A stretch of DNA of 64,000 bases from Streptomyces vietnamensis (lineage in GTDB: Bacteria; Actinomycetota; Actinomycetes; Streptomycetales; Streptomycetaceae): assembly GCF_000830005.1 (NCBI RefSeq), contig NZ_CP010407.1, positions 496,001 through 560,000 of the forward strand, written 5' to 3'. The notes below the pieces were generated by a model. The model saw only the letters and a list, made by a program, of their open reading frames with translations. It ran no database searches and was not told the origin of the DNA. Shown in pieces: positions 26,441 to 35,790 of the stretch. Position 1 is the first letter of the stretch, and each line of letters begins with the position of its first letter. Made by a program: the position numbers and the translations under genes.

Positions 26441-28012
26441 TCAGTGGCCTCCGATCGCGGCGGCGGCATCGTGCAGGAGGTCGGTCAGCGGCCCGGTCGT
26501 GACACCGAGCGCGGCGCACGCGCCGAGGCCGAGGACGAGGGGCCACACGGCTCCCGCCCCGTACGGCGCCGGGGCGGGAGCGGGTGACGGGCCGAGGACC
26601 ATACGGGCCGTACGGACGGCCAGCGCGGCGAACGCGATCAGTACGAGCAGCAGGGCGGTCGCCGTCGCCCAGCCCATGCCGACGGCGAACCCCGCGCGGA
26701 CGATGCCGAGTTCGGAGGAGAACAGGCTGAACGGCGGGAAGCCGAGGAGCGCGAGCACCGCGAGGCCGAAGGTGCCTCCGAGCCAGGGCAGCCGGGCGAG
26801 GAGCCCTCGCACCCGTCCCACGAGCGTCGTCCCGGTCAGGCGCAGCACATGGCCCGAGGCGCAGAAGGCGACCGCCTTGGCAAGGCCGTGCCCGGCGATG
26901 TGCAGCAGGACGGCCGCCCGGGCGAGCGGGGTGCCGATGGCCGTGCCGAGGGCGATCAGGGCCATGTGCTCCATGCTCGAATACGCCAGCATGCGCCGGT
27001 GGTCGCGCTGGGCGAGCAGCAGGGCGGTGGCGAGGGCCAGGGTGAGCAGGGCGATCCCCGCCAGGAGCGTGCGAGGCCGGCCGTCCCCGAGCGCGGTGTC
27101 CGCGATCACGTCGTAGCGCAGGATCGCGGAGAAGGCGACGGACAGCAGCACTCCGGACATCAGCGCGGAGACGGGCGCGGGCGCCTGGTCGTAGGCGTCC
27201 GGCAGCCAGGCGTGCAGGGGGATGAGTCCGGCCTTGGCCCCGAAGCCCAGGATCACCAGGGAGATGCCGAGCCGGGTGACGGACGGGTCGAGCGCGTCCG
27301 CGTGGGCCACGAGCGTCGGCCAGTCCAGGGCGTGCGCCTCGTCGATGCCGGCCTGTCGGGCCGCGTAGGAGATGAGCACCGTGCCGAGGAAGGCGAGCGC
27401 GATGCCGGCCGAGCAGATCACCACGTACTTCCACGCGGCCTCGACGGACCGCCGGGTGTGTCGATGGCCCACCAGGAAGGCGGTGAAGATCGTCGCCGCT
27501 TCGACCGCCACCCACAGCACCCCCAGGTTCGCCGTCACCACCGCCAGGCACATGGCGCCCAGGAACGCCTGGACCAGGGCGTTCAGGAGCGCCGTGCCCC
27601 GTGCGGAGAGGCGTTCCCCGGCCAGGTGGGACGGCAGGACGGCACAGGCGATCAGGGCGACGGCTCCGACGACGAGCAGCATCCACGCCGTCAGCGCGTC
27701 GGCCCTCAGCAGTCCGCCGCACGCCGAGAGCGCCCCGCCGCGCGGCAGCGCCGACGCGAGCAGTGCGCCGCAGACCAGCACCGCCGACGGTGGGACGAGC
27801 CCCCACCAGGGGGAGGCGTGTCGGGTGGTCGCGTCGGCGTCCGGCGGTGGCGGAGCGTTTTCCGTCGGCCCCGCGCCGACCGTGACGGGCACGGGGCGCG
27901 GCACCGCCGGGGTCCGGCGTGCCCCGGCGTACGCGTACGCGTGGACACCGGCGACGGCGCAGGGGACGACGACGGGGCCGGACAGGAGGAGCGTGGTCGT
28001 GGTGGCGTCCAT
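26441..28012 (-). CDS. HyfF/NuoN-like antiporter-type membrane subunit
   Basis: 523 residues, about 14 hydrophobic helices. It carries the proton-antiporter core of the NuoL/M/N-MrpD family: Lys in GFGAKAGLIPLHAWLPDAYDQAPAPVSALMSG, and a later Lys/His pair (HIAGHGLAKAVAFCASGH). It would form part of the ion-translocating arm. A Pro/Asp-rich loop lies near residues 40-65. ATGA overlap with the HyfE-like gene. It corresponds by position to Rv0086 (HycQ). Confidence 0.92.
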   Translation of the reverse strand: MDATTTTLLLSGPVVVPCAVAGVHAYAYAGARRTPAVPRPVPVTVGAGPTENAPPPPDADATTRHASPWWGLVPPSAVLVCGALLASALPRGGALSACGGLLRADALTAWMLLVVGAVALIACAVLPSHLAGERLSARGTALLNALVQAFLGAMCLAVVTANLGVLWVAVEAATIFTAFLVGHRHTRRSVEAAWKYVVICSAGIALAFLGTVLISYAARQAGIDEAHALDWPTLVAHADALDPSVTRLGISLVILGFGAKAGLIPLHAWLPDAYDQAPAPVSALMSGVLLSVAFSAILRYDVIADTALGDGRPRTLLAGIALLTLALATALLLAQRDHRRMLAYSSMEHMALIALGTAIGTPLARAAVLLHIAGHGLAKAVAFCASGHVLRLTGTTLVGRVRGLLARLPWLGGTFGLAVLALLGFPPFSLFSSELGIVRAGFAVGMGWATATALLLVLIAFAALAVRTARMVLGPSPAPAPAPYGAGAVWPLVLGLGACAALGVTTGPLTDLLHDAAAAIGGH

Positions 28013-28704
28013 CAGTCGTGCAGCTCCCGCAGGTCGTCGAGGTCGGTCGTGCCGAACGCGGCCCGCATCCGGGCGGTGAGCAGTCGGAGCACCAGGACCG
28101 CGAGCAGGACGTCGAAGGAGACGCCCAGTTCGACGATGAGCGGCACTCCGGAGGTGGCGAGGAAGGCGGTGGCGGTGATGCCGTTGTCGAGGAGCAGGAA
28201 GCCCACCGCCTGGGCGAGGGCGTGGCGCCGGGTGACGAGGACGAAGAAGCCGATGAGCACCACCGCGAGCCCCACGGGCAGGGCGCGGGTGGCCGGCGTC
28301 GGGTCGAGCTCGACGAGGGGGCGCGCCACCGCGTGGGCCAGGAGGGTCAGGGCCGCCGCGGTGAGCAGCGAGGCGGCCACGTTCACCAGCGGCCGTGTCT
28401 CGCGCGTCTCGGTGCTCGCGGTGTCGTACGGCTGCCGGTCCGTCGTCAGGGCGGCCAGTGCCCGGTGCGTCAGGTACGGCAGGGCGCCGGCCCGCAGCGC
28501 CCCGATGCCCACCGCCACCACGACGAGGCCGGCCCGGCCCTCGTGGAGTCCGAGCAGTACGGCGACGGCGGCCAGGGCGACGCCCTGGAGCGCGAAGACC
28601 CGCAGGATCGCCGTGAGTTCGTGCCGCCACAGGACCATGACGGCGGCCAGCAGGAACGCCCCGCACGCGAGGTCCAGGAGCTGGGTGTACGTGCTGTCGC
28701 TCAA
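28012..28704 (-). CDS. HyfE-like membrane subunit
   Basis: 230 residues with about seven hydrophobic helices (FLLAAVMVLW at the start, GFFVLVTRRHALAQAVGFLLLDNGI in the middle). HyfE is distantly related to NuoK and sits between the NuoH-like and antiporter-like subunits. The TTG start at 28704 follows a GGAGAG site and lies 7 bases after the previous stop. It corresponds by position to Rv0085 (HycP). Confidence 0.88.
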   Translation of the reverse strand: MSDSTYTQLLDLACGAFLLAAVMVLWRHELTAILRVFALQGVALAAVAVLLGLHEGRAGLVVVAVGIGALRAGALPYLTHRALAALTTDRQPYDTASTETRETRPLVNVAASLLTAAALTLLAHAVARPLVELDPTPATRALPVGLAVVLIGFFVLVTRRHALAQAVGFLLLDNGITATAFLATSGVPLIVELGVSFDVLLAVLVLRLLTARMRAAFGTTDLDDLRELHD

Positions 28705-28711
28705 CGGTGGC

Positions 28712-29665
28712 TCACTCTCCGCTCAGGAAGTAGGAGGCGGCGACCGCGAGCAGTGCGAGCAGGAAGGATCCGGCGAGCAGTTCGGGGACGCGGAACAGAC
28801 GGAGCTTCGCCCAGAACACCTCGGCCGCCGCCAGTACGGTGCCGAGGAGCGCGACCTTCGCAGCGAGCGCCACGAGAGCCAGTGCCAGACCCGCCGCCGA
28901 GGCCGAGGTGGCGATGCCCCACGGCGTGAACAGCGAGGCGAGCAGACCGAGGAGCACCGCGAGGCGCATCTGCGCCCCGAGCTCGACCAGTGCCAGGTCC
29001 CGGCCCGCGTACTCCAGGACCATCGCCTCGTGCACCATCGTCAGCTCCAGGTGCGTGGAGGGGTTGTCCAGGGGCAGCCGCCCGGTCTCGGCGAGCACGG
29101 CGACCGTGAGCGCGGCCGCAGCGAGCAGCCCTGCGGGAGAGGCGAGCCGGCTCGGATCGCGCACGGCGTCGGCGACGATCGCGGGCAGGTTGGTGGTCCC
29201 GGCCGGTAGCGACAGCGCGAGCACCGCCATCAGCAGCGTCGGCTCGACCAGGGCGGCGATGGTCATCTCCCGCGAGGAGCCCATGCCTCCGAACGCGGTG
29301 CCGGTGTCGAGGCCGGCGAGGGCGAGCGTCACGGTGCCGAGGGCGAGCAGCGCGACCACCAGGATCAGGTCCGCCCGCCCCGCGACCGGAGTGTCCGTCG
29401 AGAGCAGCGGTACGAGCGAGCCCACCACGAGGGTGGTCGCCACGAGGAGCGCCGGGGCCGTCCGGAAGGCGGGGCCGGTGCCGACCGGGGCGATCGGTTC
29501 GCGGCGCAGGAGTTTGCGCGTGTCGCGCCAGGGCTGGAGCACGCCGGCGCCCGCCCGGCCCTCCAGGCGGGCCCGCACCTGCCGCATCAGCCCCGTCAGG
29601 AGCGGCGCGCCGCCGACGACCGCGCCCGTCTGCACGGCGACCGCCGCGTATCCGACCGCGCTCAC
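28712..29665 (-). CDS. NuoH/HyfC-like membrane subunit
   Basis: 317 residues, about eight helices. The NuoH hallmark is present: ETGRLPLDNPSTHLELTMVH, with the acidic residues of the quinone-site/E-channel loop, and VEPTLL earlier. In complex I this subunit links the redox arm to the membrane arm. The GTG start overlaps the stop of the HyfB-like gene (GTGA). It corresponds by position to Rv0084 (HycD). Confidence 0.93.
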   Translation of the reverse strand: MSAVGYAAVAVQTGAVVGGAPLLTGLMRQVRARLEGRAGAGVLQPWRDTRKLLRREPIAPVGTGPAFRTAPALLVATTLVVGSLVPLLSTDTPVAGRADLILVVALLALGTVTLALAGLDTGTAFGGMGSSREMTIAALVEPTLLMAVLALSLPAGTTNLPAIVADAVRDPSRLASPAGLLAAAALTVAVLAETGRLPLDNPSTHLELTMVHEAMVLEYAGRDLALVELGAQMRLAVLLGLLASLFTPWGIATSASAAGLALALVALAAKVALLGTVLAAAEVFWAKLRLFRVPELLAGSFLLALLAVAASYFLSGE

Positions 29666-31695
29666 CGGCCCACCGCCAGCACCACGAACAGGGCCAGCAG
29701 TCCCAGGAAGCCGTATCCGAGGTAGAGGTGGACGCTGCCGTTCGCCAGCCGGCGGGCGTTCCGTCCGGTGCGGGCGAGCGCGCCGAGCACCGGTTCGTAC
29801 AGGCGGTGTTCGATCCGGTCGGGCACGCGGTTGCGGAAGCGCACCCGCTCCACGAGGTACGCCGACTCCCGTGCGTGCGTCACGTCCACGTCCTGCTCGG
29901 GGGCCAGGACGTTGTCGAAGACCCGTTGGAGCGGTTCGGCGAACGAGGTCGCGGTGTACGCCATGCGGGGTGTCGGTGCGCCGCCGCCGCAGTCCCACAG
30001 GCGGGCGTTCGTCCGGCGCCGCCGGGTCCCGTACCACCGGGGGACGACGGTGGCCAGGACGAGCGCTCCGGTGAGGGCGGCCACCACCCACAGCGGCGAG
30101 AGCGTGGCCTCGATGTCGTGCAGGCGTACGCCGAGACCCTCGCGTGTCACGGGCACGGCGCCCCGGGGGCCGGCCGCGGCGACCGCCCGGTCGAGACCGG
30201 GGCCGAGCAGCCCCGGCGCCAGCGCGAGGCCCGCGCACGCCACCGCGAGGAGGCCCATGCCGGCGAGCATCGGCGGGGGCGACTCGTGGGCATGGGCGGC
30301 TTGTCCCCCACGCGGCCGGGCGAAGAAGGCGATGCCGAGCGCCTTCACGAACACCGCCGCGGCGATGCCCGCCGACAGGGCGATGAACGCGACCGAGAGC
30401 GGCAGCACGACCGCCACGGCCACCCCCGGCAGTTCCATGCCGTGGATCAGGGACTGGAGCAGCAGCCACTCGCCGGCGAACCCGTTGCCGGGCGGGAGCG
30501 CCACGGCGCCGAGGGCGCCCACGGCGAAGAGTCCCGCCGTCAGCGGCATCCGGGCCCGCAGACCGCCGAGCCGGTCGAGGTCCCGTACCCCGGTGGCCCG
30601 GACCACCGAACCCGCCGCGGTGAACAACAGGGCTTTGAAGGCGGCGTGGTTGACCAGGTGCAGCAGGGCGGCGGCCAGGGCGAGCGCGGCCAGGGGACCG
30701 TCGCCGGAGGCGGCGAACAGGCCCGCGGCGCCGGTCCCGACGAGGACGAGTCCCAGGTTCTCCGCCGTGGAGCAGGCGAGGAGCCGCTTCAGGTCGGAGG
30801 CCATCGCGGCCTGGAGGATCCCGTGCACGGCGGAGAGTCCGCCCACCGTCATCACGCCCAGCCACCACCAGGCCGGTCCCCCGCCCAGCAGGTCGAAGCC
30901 GGTGCGGACGATGCCGTACACGCCGAGGTTGACCATGGCGGCGCTCATCAGTGCCGAGACGGGCCCCGGCGCCTCGGGATGGGCCCGTGGCAGCCAGGCG
31001 TGCAGCGGCACGGCGCCCGCCTTGGAGGCGAACGCGGCGCCGGTGAGGACGAACACCGTGCCCCGTACGGCCGGTGGCAGTTCGTCGGCGTGCCGCCGGA
31101 GCTCCTCGAAGCCCTCTCCCCCGGCGTGCGCGGCGAACAGGGCGAGGCCCGCGAGCAGCAGGACCAGACCGAGGTGGGCCATCACCGCGTACCAGACGCC
31201 CGCCGACCGCACCGCCGGCCGTTCCCGGTGTTCCACGAGGACGAGCAGGAGGGAGGAGAGTGCCGTCAGCTCCCACAGGACGAGGAACGTGGAGACGGAG
31301 GCCGCGGCGGGCACCAGGATCAGGGCGAGGGCGAAGAACGGCAGCACGGCCTGGGCCGCCCGGGAGGCGAGGCCGTGGTCGCCGTGGCCGGAGGCGTAGC
31401 CGATGCCGTAGACCGCGACCGCGGTCACCACCGCCCCCGCCACGGCCATGAACAGGCCCGACAGGGCGTCGACCGACCACACCGTCCCCGCGAGCGGCAG
31501 CAGTCCCGGCAGTCGTACGGACCACCCAGCACCGCCCAGGGCCGCCACGCCGGCCGCGCACCCCGCCGCACCGACCCCCGCCGTGCACACTCCCGCCACC
31601 GGCAGGCGTGGCCGTGGCGGCAGTACGGCGCCCGCCGTCGCGCCCAGCGCGCCGAACCCCGCCGCGGCACCGAGCCCGGCCGCGACGGCGTTCAC
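29662..31695 (-). CDS. HyfB/NuoL-like antiporter-type membrane subunit
   Basis: 677 residues, about 14-16 helices. Antiporter core ASKAGAVPLHAWLPRAHPEAPGPVSALMSA and the later HLVNHAAFKALLFTAAGSV, with Lys residues expected to carry protons. A C-terminal extension (about residues 560-677) ends in a single helix (GYGFLGLLALFVVLAVG). The GTG start overlaps the NuoB-like stop (GTGA). It corresponds by position to Rv0083. Confidence 0.92.
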   Translation of the reverse strand: MNAVAAGLGAAAGFGALGATAGAVLPPRPRLPVAGVCTAGVGAAGCAAGVAALGGAGWSVRLPGLLPLAGTVWSVDALSGLFMAVAGAVVTAVAVYGIGYASGHGDHGLASRAAQAVLPFFALALILVPAAASVSTFLVLWELTALSSLLLVLVEHRERPAVRSAGVWYAVMAHLGLVLLLAGLALFAAHAGGEGFEELRRHADELPPAVRGTVFVLTGAAFASKAGAVPLHAWLPRAHPEAPGPVSALMSAAMVNLGVYGIVRTGFDLLGGGPAWWWLGVMTVGGLSAVHGILQAAMASDLKRLLACSTAENLGLVLVGTGAAGLFAASGDGPLAALALAAALLHLVNHAAFKALLFTAAGSVVRATGVRDLDRLGGLRARMPLTAGLFAVGALGAVALPPGNGFAGEWLLLQSLIHGMELPGVAVAVVLPLSVAFIALSAGIAAAVFVKALGIAFFARPRGGQAAHAHESPPPMLAGMGLLAVACAGLALAPGLLGPGLDRAVAAAGPRGAVPVTREGLGVRLHDIEATLSPLWVVAALTGALVLATVVPRWYGTRRRRTNARLWDCGGGAPTPRMAYTATSFAEPLQRVFDNVLAPEQDVDVTHARESAYLVERVRFRNRVPDRIEHRLYEPVLGALARTGRNARRLANGSVHLYLGYGFLGLLALFVVLAVGR

Positions 31696-32174
31696 CGGCC
31701 CGTCACCCGGCGCAGCGCCGCCACGATCTCCGCCGGAGCCGGCGGGCAGCCCGGTACGGCGAGGTCGACCGGTACGACGTCGGACACGGCGCCCTCGATC
31801 CCGTACCCGCCCGCGAACTCCCCGCAGTCGATGGCGCAGTCGCCGACCGCCACGACGATCGGGGGTTCGGGCATCGCCTGGACCGTGCGGCGCAGCGGCT
31901 CCGCCATGTTCCGCGTCACCGGCCCGGTCACCAGGGCCACGTCGGCATGGCGCGGGGAGGCCACGAGCCGGGCCCCGTACCGTTCCGCGTCGTACACCGG
32001 GTTGAAGGCGGCCGCGATCTCGATCTCGCACCCGTTGCAGGAGCCCGCGTCGACGCAGCGCACCTGGGCGGAGCCGCTCAGGCGACGTGCCTGCGGCAGG
32101 ACTTCGCCCATGGGCGCCGGGGGTGCCGGTTCGGCCACCCGTCCGGTCGTCCGGATCTTGCGCAACAGGCCCAT
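31692..32174 (-). CDS. NuoB/HyfI-like [4Fe-4S] subunit
   Basis: 160 residues. Cysteines C46 and C49 (SCNGCE), C113 (GDCA) and C143 (PGCPP) match the four ligands of the N2-type iron-sulfur cluster in NuoB and small hydrogenase subunits. An extra C117 is present. The electron path to this cluster is therefore kept although the NiFe site in the partner subunit is lost. A strong GGGAGGGT ribosome site precedes the ATG. First structural gene of the complex, corresponding by position to Rv0082. Confidence 0.92.
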   Translation of the reverse strand: MGLLRKIRTTGRVAEPAPPAPMGEVLPQARRLSGSAQVRCVDAGSCNGCEIEIAAAFNPVYDAERYGARLVASPRHADVALVTGPVTRNMAEPLRRTVQAMPEPPIVVAVGDCAIDCGEFAGGYGIEGAVSDVVPVDLAVPGCPPAPAEIVAALRRVTGR

Positions 32175-32310
32175 GAGTACCCTCCCGCAGTGGTCGCGAG
32201 GACCCTTCCGGGACGGCTAACGGAGCTTCTCGCAACCGGAGTTACGGCACTTTCCTTGCACTTTGCGCGCTTTGTCGAGTCTTTGTACGGGGCTTGTCCG
32301 ACGGCGGCCG

Positions 32311-32661
32311 TCAGTCGCGCGGTACCGCTCCGGGCGTGGCGGCGCGAAGGTCGGCAAGGAGCTCGGCCTGACCCGCGAGCACACCGGAGAGGATCGACCT
32401 CGCCACCGCGAGCAGCTCGGCCACCTGGGGGTTGGTCAGCGAGTAGAACACCCCCGACCCCTCGCGGCGCGCGACGACGAGGTTCGAACGCCGCAGCACG
32501 GCGAGCTGCTGCGAGAGGTGCGCGGGTTCGACCCCGATCTCGGCCAGCATCTCCGAGACGCCGTGCTCCCGGACGCTGAGCAGCTCCAGGACGCGGATGC
32601 GTACGGGGTGCCCGAGCGTCTTGAAGAACTCCGCCTTCAACTGGTACAGCGGCGCGCTCAC
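32311..32661 (-). CDS. ArsR-family regulator heading the hydrogenase-like operon (Rv0081-like)
   Basis: 116 residues from a GTG at 32661. Winged-helix core: PLYQLKAEFFKTLGHPVRIRVLELL, recognition helix PAHLSQQLAVLRRSNLV, wing RREGSGVFYSL. It has no cysteine or histidine metal-site pattern, so it may sense redox or another signal rather than metal. The start was chosen because PLYxxKAEFF sits near the N-terminus in Rv0081 and in the paralogue at 35.4-35.7 kb; a GTG at 32742 or ATG at 32733 would add up to 27 Arg-rich residues. In M. tuberculosis Rv0081 governs the same downstream gene order. Confidence 0.85.
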   Translation of the reverse strand: MSAPLYQLKAEFFKTLGHPVRIRVLELLSVREHGVSEMLAEIGVEPAHLSQQLAVLRRSNLVVARREGSGVFYSLTNPQVAELLAVARSILSGVLAGQAELLADLRAATPGAVPRD

Positions 32662-32794
32662 CGTGCGCACCGCCCGCCCGCGGAGGAGGCCGCCGCGGCG
32701 TCGCAGGACCGCCGCAGTGCCCGCACCGTACATCGCTTCCACCCAGAACTCTTCTCCATGGGGACCATCCTCCCGCCTCCACGGCGGTCCATGG

Positions 32795-33208
32795 TCACTT
32801 CCGGCTGGGGCTCACGTCACTCCGCACGCCGGGCCACTCGCCGCTGCACCACTCCCGCTGCTCCCGGCCTCCGCCGTGGTGGGCGGCGAGCGCCGCCTCC
32901 AGGTCGCAGTGGACCGGGATCTCCGGGTGGTCGCCGCTCGGGACGAGGGACCCGTCGGCGGGGATCGCGGCGAGTTCGAGGCGGCGCCCCTCGGCTGCGA
33001 GGCGGCGGGCGGCGTCCGTGACCGCCGGCTGCCCGTCGGCGGACCAGCCCCGCAGGGCGGTCAGGTCGAGGATGACCGGCCCGGTGCCACGGGCGAGGAC
33101 CCACCCCACGGCGCCGCTGAACCGTCCGACCGCGTCGGCCCCCAGGAAGCCGGCCAGGGAGAGCACGCCCAGGCCGGGGTGGGTGGTGTAGCGCCATTCG
33201 ATGGTCAT
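32795..33208 (-). CDS. STAS-domain protein
   Basis: 137 residues. A STAS fold is suggested by LSLAGFLGADAVGRFSGAVGWVL and VILDLTALRGWSADGQPAVTDAARRL, as in anti-sigma-factor antagonists, with Ser in place of the usual phospho-site context (GWSADG). GAAGG precedes the ATG. It sits between the FMN-binding-like gene and the ArsR gene on the same strand, close to a SulP transporter that also carries a STAS domain. Confidence 0.8.
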   Translation of the reverse strand: MTIEWRYTTHPGLGVLSLAGFLGADAVGRFSGAVGWVLARGTGPVILDLTALRGWSADGQPAVTDAARRLAAEGRRLELAAIPADGSLVPSGDHPEIPVHCDLEAALAAHHGGGREQREWCSGEWPGVRSDVSPSRK

Positions 33209-33254
33209 GTCGTCGCCTTCGTCTTCACAGGGGGAGGAGAGCTCGCGTCCAGGT

Positions 33255-33668
33255 TCACCGCGGCTCCACCGTGCCCAGGCGGTACCCGGTCACGGTCTGC
33301 CGGGTGATGCGCAGCAGGGTGTCGTGCGGCCCGTACGCCCAGCCGGGGAGGGTGCGCAGGTAGTGCGCGGCCTCGACCGGGTCGCCGACCGGTTCGGCGG
33401 GGCCGGTCACGGTCACGGCCCAGCCGGTGCCGCCGGGCAGCCGGATGTCGTCCGCCTGGTACGTGAGGACGGGCCGGCCGTCGGCCACCTCCGCCTGCAC
33501 GGGGGTGCGGACGATCAGCCGGCCGTACTCGAGGACGTGCACGGCCGGGCGGACGACCGCCTGCTCCCGCCGGATGTGCACCAGTCGCCCGTGGGCGGCC
33601 CCTTCGAGGAGCCACAGGGCTTCGGCTCCGGAGACCTCGACCATGCGACGGGTGGTGGGCATCGTCAT
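33255..33668 (-). CDS. Pyridoxamine 5'-phosphate oxidase-like (flavin/F420-binding split-barrel) protein
   Basis: 137 residues. The order of strands (EALWLLEGAAHGRLVHIRREQAVVRPAVHVL, then LIVRTPVQAEVADGRPVLTYQADDI, then GWAVTVTGPAEPV) is that of small split-barrel PPOX proteins common near actinobacterial dormancy genes. The ATG at 33668 overlaps the SulP stop (ATGA); a second ATG lies 6 bases on. Cofactor and substrate are unknown. Confidence 0.82.
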   Translation of the reverse strand: MTMPTTRRMVEVSGAEALWLLEGAAHGRLVHIRREQAVVRPAVHVLEYGRLIVRTPVQAEVADGRPVLTYQADDIRLPGGTGWAVTVTGPAEPVGDPVEAAHYLRTLPGWAYGPHDTLLRITRQTVTGYRLGTVEPR

Positions 33669-35389
33669 CGTGCGGCCTCCCCGGTGACGGCGGGCCCGTG
33701 CGGCCGGGACGTGCCGGCGGGCAGTATCCCGGCGCCTCTCAGATGGGCGCGGGCTCCGGCGATCGCCTCGGGTGTGGTCGCGTACTCCCGCCCCTCCAGG
33801 CGCAGCAGGTCGAGGGCTCCGACGGAGGCGAGGGCCTGCCGCTGACCCTGGCGTATCCCCGAGGTCATCACCGCGATCCCCCGCCGGTTCAGCTTCTCGA
33901 CGGCGTCCTTGAGGACGAGCGCTCCGGTGGCGTCGATCGTGGTGACGCGGGACATGCGCAGGATCACGACCCGGACATCGGCGACCTCGGTCAGTTCGAG
34001 GAGGAAGCGGTGGGCGGCGGCGAAGAAGAGCGGGCCGTCGATCCGGTACGCCACGATGTGCTCGGCGAGCAGCGCCCGCTCCTCCTCGCTGTGCTCGCCG
34101 GACAGGTCGGCGCGGAAGTCGACCTCGGCCAGGCGGGCCTGCTTCGCCACGGCGCGCAGGGCGAGGGCCCCGGCCACGACGAAGCCGATGATCACCGCGT
34201 AGACGAGGTCGAGCGCGAGGGTGGCGACGGCGGTGAGGACCAGGACGACGGCGTCGGAGCGGGTGGCCTTCGCCATGGCGCGCAGCGAGCCGACCTCGAC
34301 CATGCGGATCGCGGTGGCGAGCAGGACACCGGCGAGCGCGGCGAGCGGGATCTTCGAGACCAGGGGGGCGGCGGCGAAGACGATCACGGCGAGGACGGCG
34401 GCGTGGGTGAGGGCCGCGAGCCGGGAGGAGGCGCCGGTACGGACGTTCACCGCCGTACGGGCGATGGCGCCGGTCGCGGGGACGCCGCCGAACAGCGGCG
34501 CGGCCAGGTTCGCGAGCCCCTGCCCGAACAGCTCCCGGTCGGGGTCGTGCTTCTGGCCCACGGTCATCCCGTCGGCGACCTGCGCGGAGAGCAGCGACTC
34601 CAGGGCGGCGAGTGCCGCGACGGCCACGGCCGGGGCGATCAGGGAGCCCAGCGCGGACGGATCGACGAAACCGAGGGAGGGGGCGGGGAGCCCGGCGGGC
34701 AGGTCGCCGATCGGTGCCGCCGCGTCGAGGTGGAAGAGCCGTGCGACAACCGTGGCGGCGATCACCGCCACGATGGAGAACGGGATGGTGGGCCGCCACC
34801 GGGCGCCGACCAGCATGAGGGCGGCGACGCCCAGGGCGAGCCCGAGGGCCGTCCAGTTCGGGGTCCGGAGGAACTCCTCGACGGCGCGCCACGTCACCGC
34901 CAGGACCCGGTCGCCCTCGGGGTTGGGGACACCGAGGGCGTTCGGAACCTGCTGGAGGCCGATGACGAGGGCGATGCCCAGCGTGAAGCCCTCCACCACG
35001 GAGGCGGGGATGTAGGCCATGTACCTGCCGGCCCGGACGAGGGCGAGCCCGATCACCATCACGCCGGCGATCAGCCCGACGGTGAGGACGCCGCCGGGGC
35101 CGTACCGCGCCACGATCGGGACGAGGACCACGGTCATGGCCCCGGTCGGCCCGGACACCTGGAGGTTCGAGCCGCCGAAGAGCGCGGCGAGCGCGCCCGC
35201 CACCACGGCGGTCGCGAGTCCGGCCTCGGCCCCGAGGCCGGAGGAGACGCCGAAGCCGAGCGCGAGCGGCAGTGCCACGATCGCGACGGTCAGCCCCGCC
35301 AGGAGGTCACGGCGCGGGGTGCGTGCCATGGCGGTGAAGTCGGCTCGTACGGGCAGGAGGGAGCGCACCCGGTGCAGGGTCGTGTTCAC
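33665..35389 (-). CDS. SulP-family anion transporter with C-terminal STAS domain
   Basis: 574 residues. About 10-12 membrane helices (residues 25-420) include the SulP signature GLYTA-like region as SSGLGAEAGLATAVVAGALAALFGGS and the VSGPTGAMTVVL block. The STAS domain spans about 440-545 (VRVVILRMSRVTTIDATGALVLKDAVEKL). Substrates in the family are sulfate, bicarbonate or dicarboxylates; the substrate here cannot be told. The GTG start overlaps the stop of the ArsR gene (GTGA), which implies control by it. Confidence 0.93.
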   Translation of the reverse strand: MNTTLHRVRSLLPVRADFTAMARTPRRDLLAGLTVAIVALPLALGFGVSSGLGAEAGLATAVVAGALAALFGGSNLQVSGPTGAMTVVLVPIVARYGPGGVLTVGLIAGVMVIGLALVRAGRYMAYIPASVVEGFTLGIALVIGLQQVPNALGVPNPEGDRVLAVTWRAVEEFLRTPNWTALGLALGVAALMLVGARWRPTIPFSIVAVIAATVVARLFHLDAAAPIGDLPAGLPAPSLGFVDPSALGSLIAPAVAVAALAALESLLSAQVADGMTVGQKHDPDRELFGQGLANLAAPLFGGVPATGAIARTAVNVRTGASSRLAALTHAAVLAVIVFAAAPLVSKIPLAALAGVLLATAIRMVEVGSLRAMAKATRSDAVVLVLTAVATLALDLVYAVIIGFVVAGALALRAVAKQARLAEVDFRADLSGEHSEEERALLAEHIVAYRIDGPLFFAAAHRFLLELTEVADVRVVILRMSRVTTIDATGALVLKDAVEKLNRRGIAVMTSGIRQGQRQALASVGALDLLRLEGREYATTPEAIAGARAHLRGAGILPAGTSRPHGPAVTGEAAR

Positions 35390-35727
35390 CGTGTCGTGAC
35401 CTCGGCCTCCCGGAGCTCCTCCAGGAGTTCGTTCTGGCCCGCCAGCATCTCGGTGAGGATGCGCCGTGCCGCCTGCATGAGGTCGGCGACGTCGCCCCCG
35501 GCGAGCCGGTAGACCACCGTGGAGCCGTCGCGCGTCGAGGTCACGATCCCCGACCGGCGCAGCACCGCCAGCTGCTGCGAGAGTGCCGGCGGCTCGACCT
35601 CGATCGCCGCGAGCAGGTCCCGTACCGCCTTCGGGCCGTCCTGGAGGAGTTCGAGGACCCGGATGCGCACCGGGTGTCCCAGCATCCGGAAGAACTCGGC
35701 CTTGGCCTGGTACAGGGGAACCGACAC
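35386..35727 (-). CDS. ArsR-family regulator of the SulP operon
   Basis: 113 residues from a GTG at 35727, chosen because GAGGAGA lies 8 bases upstream; an ATG at 35745 would add 6 residues. It is a clear paralogue of the ArsR protein at 32.3-32.7 kb (PLYQAKAEFFRMLGHPVRIRVLELL). DNA-reading helix: PPALSQQLAVLRRSGIV. No metal-ligand pattern is evident. It is coupled to sulP by GTGA. Two inverted repeats 60-130 bases upstream are its probable operators. Confidence 0.88.
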   Translation of the reverse strand: MSVPLYQAKAEFFRMLGHPVRIRVLELLQDGPKAVRDLLAAIEVEPPALSQQLAVLRRSGIVTSTRDGSTVVYRLAGGDVADLMQAARRILTEMLAGQNELLEELREAEVTTR

Positions 35728-35790
35728 GGTCGTGACTCTCCTCATCGGCTCGCGTGGGCGAGGGGGCGTCGACGGGTCGTCGATCGGATG

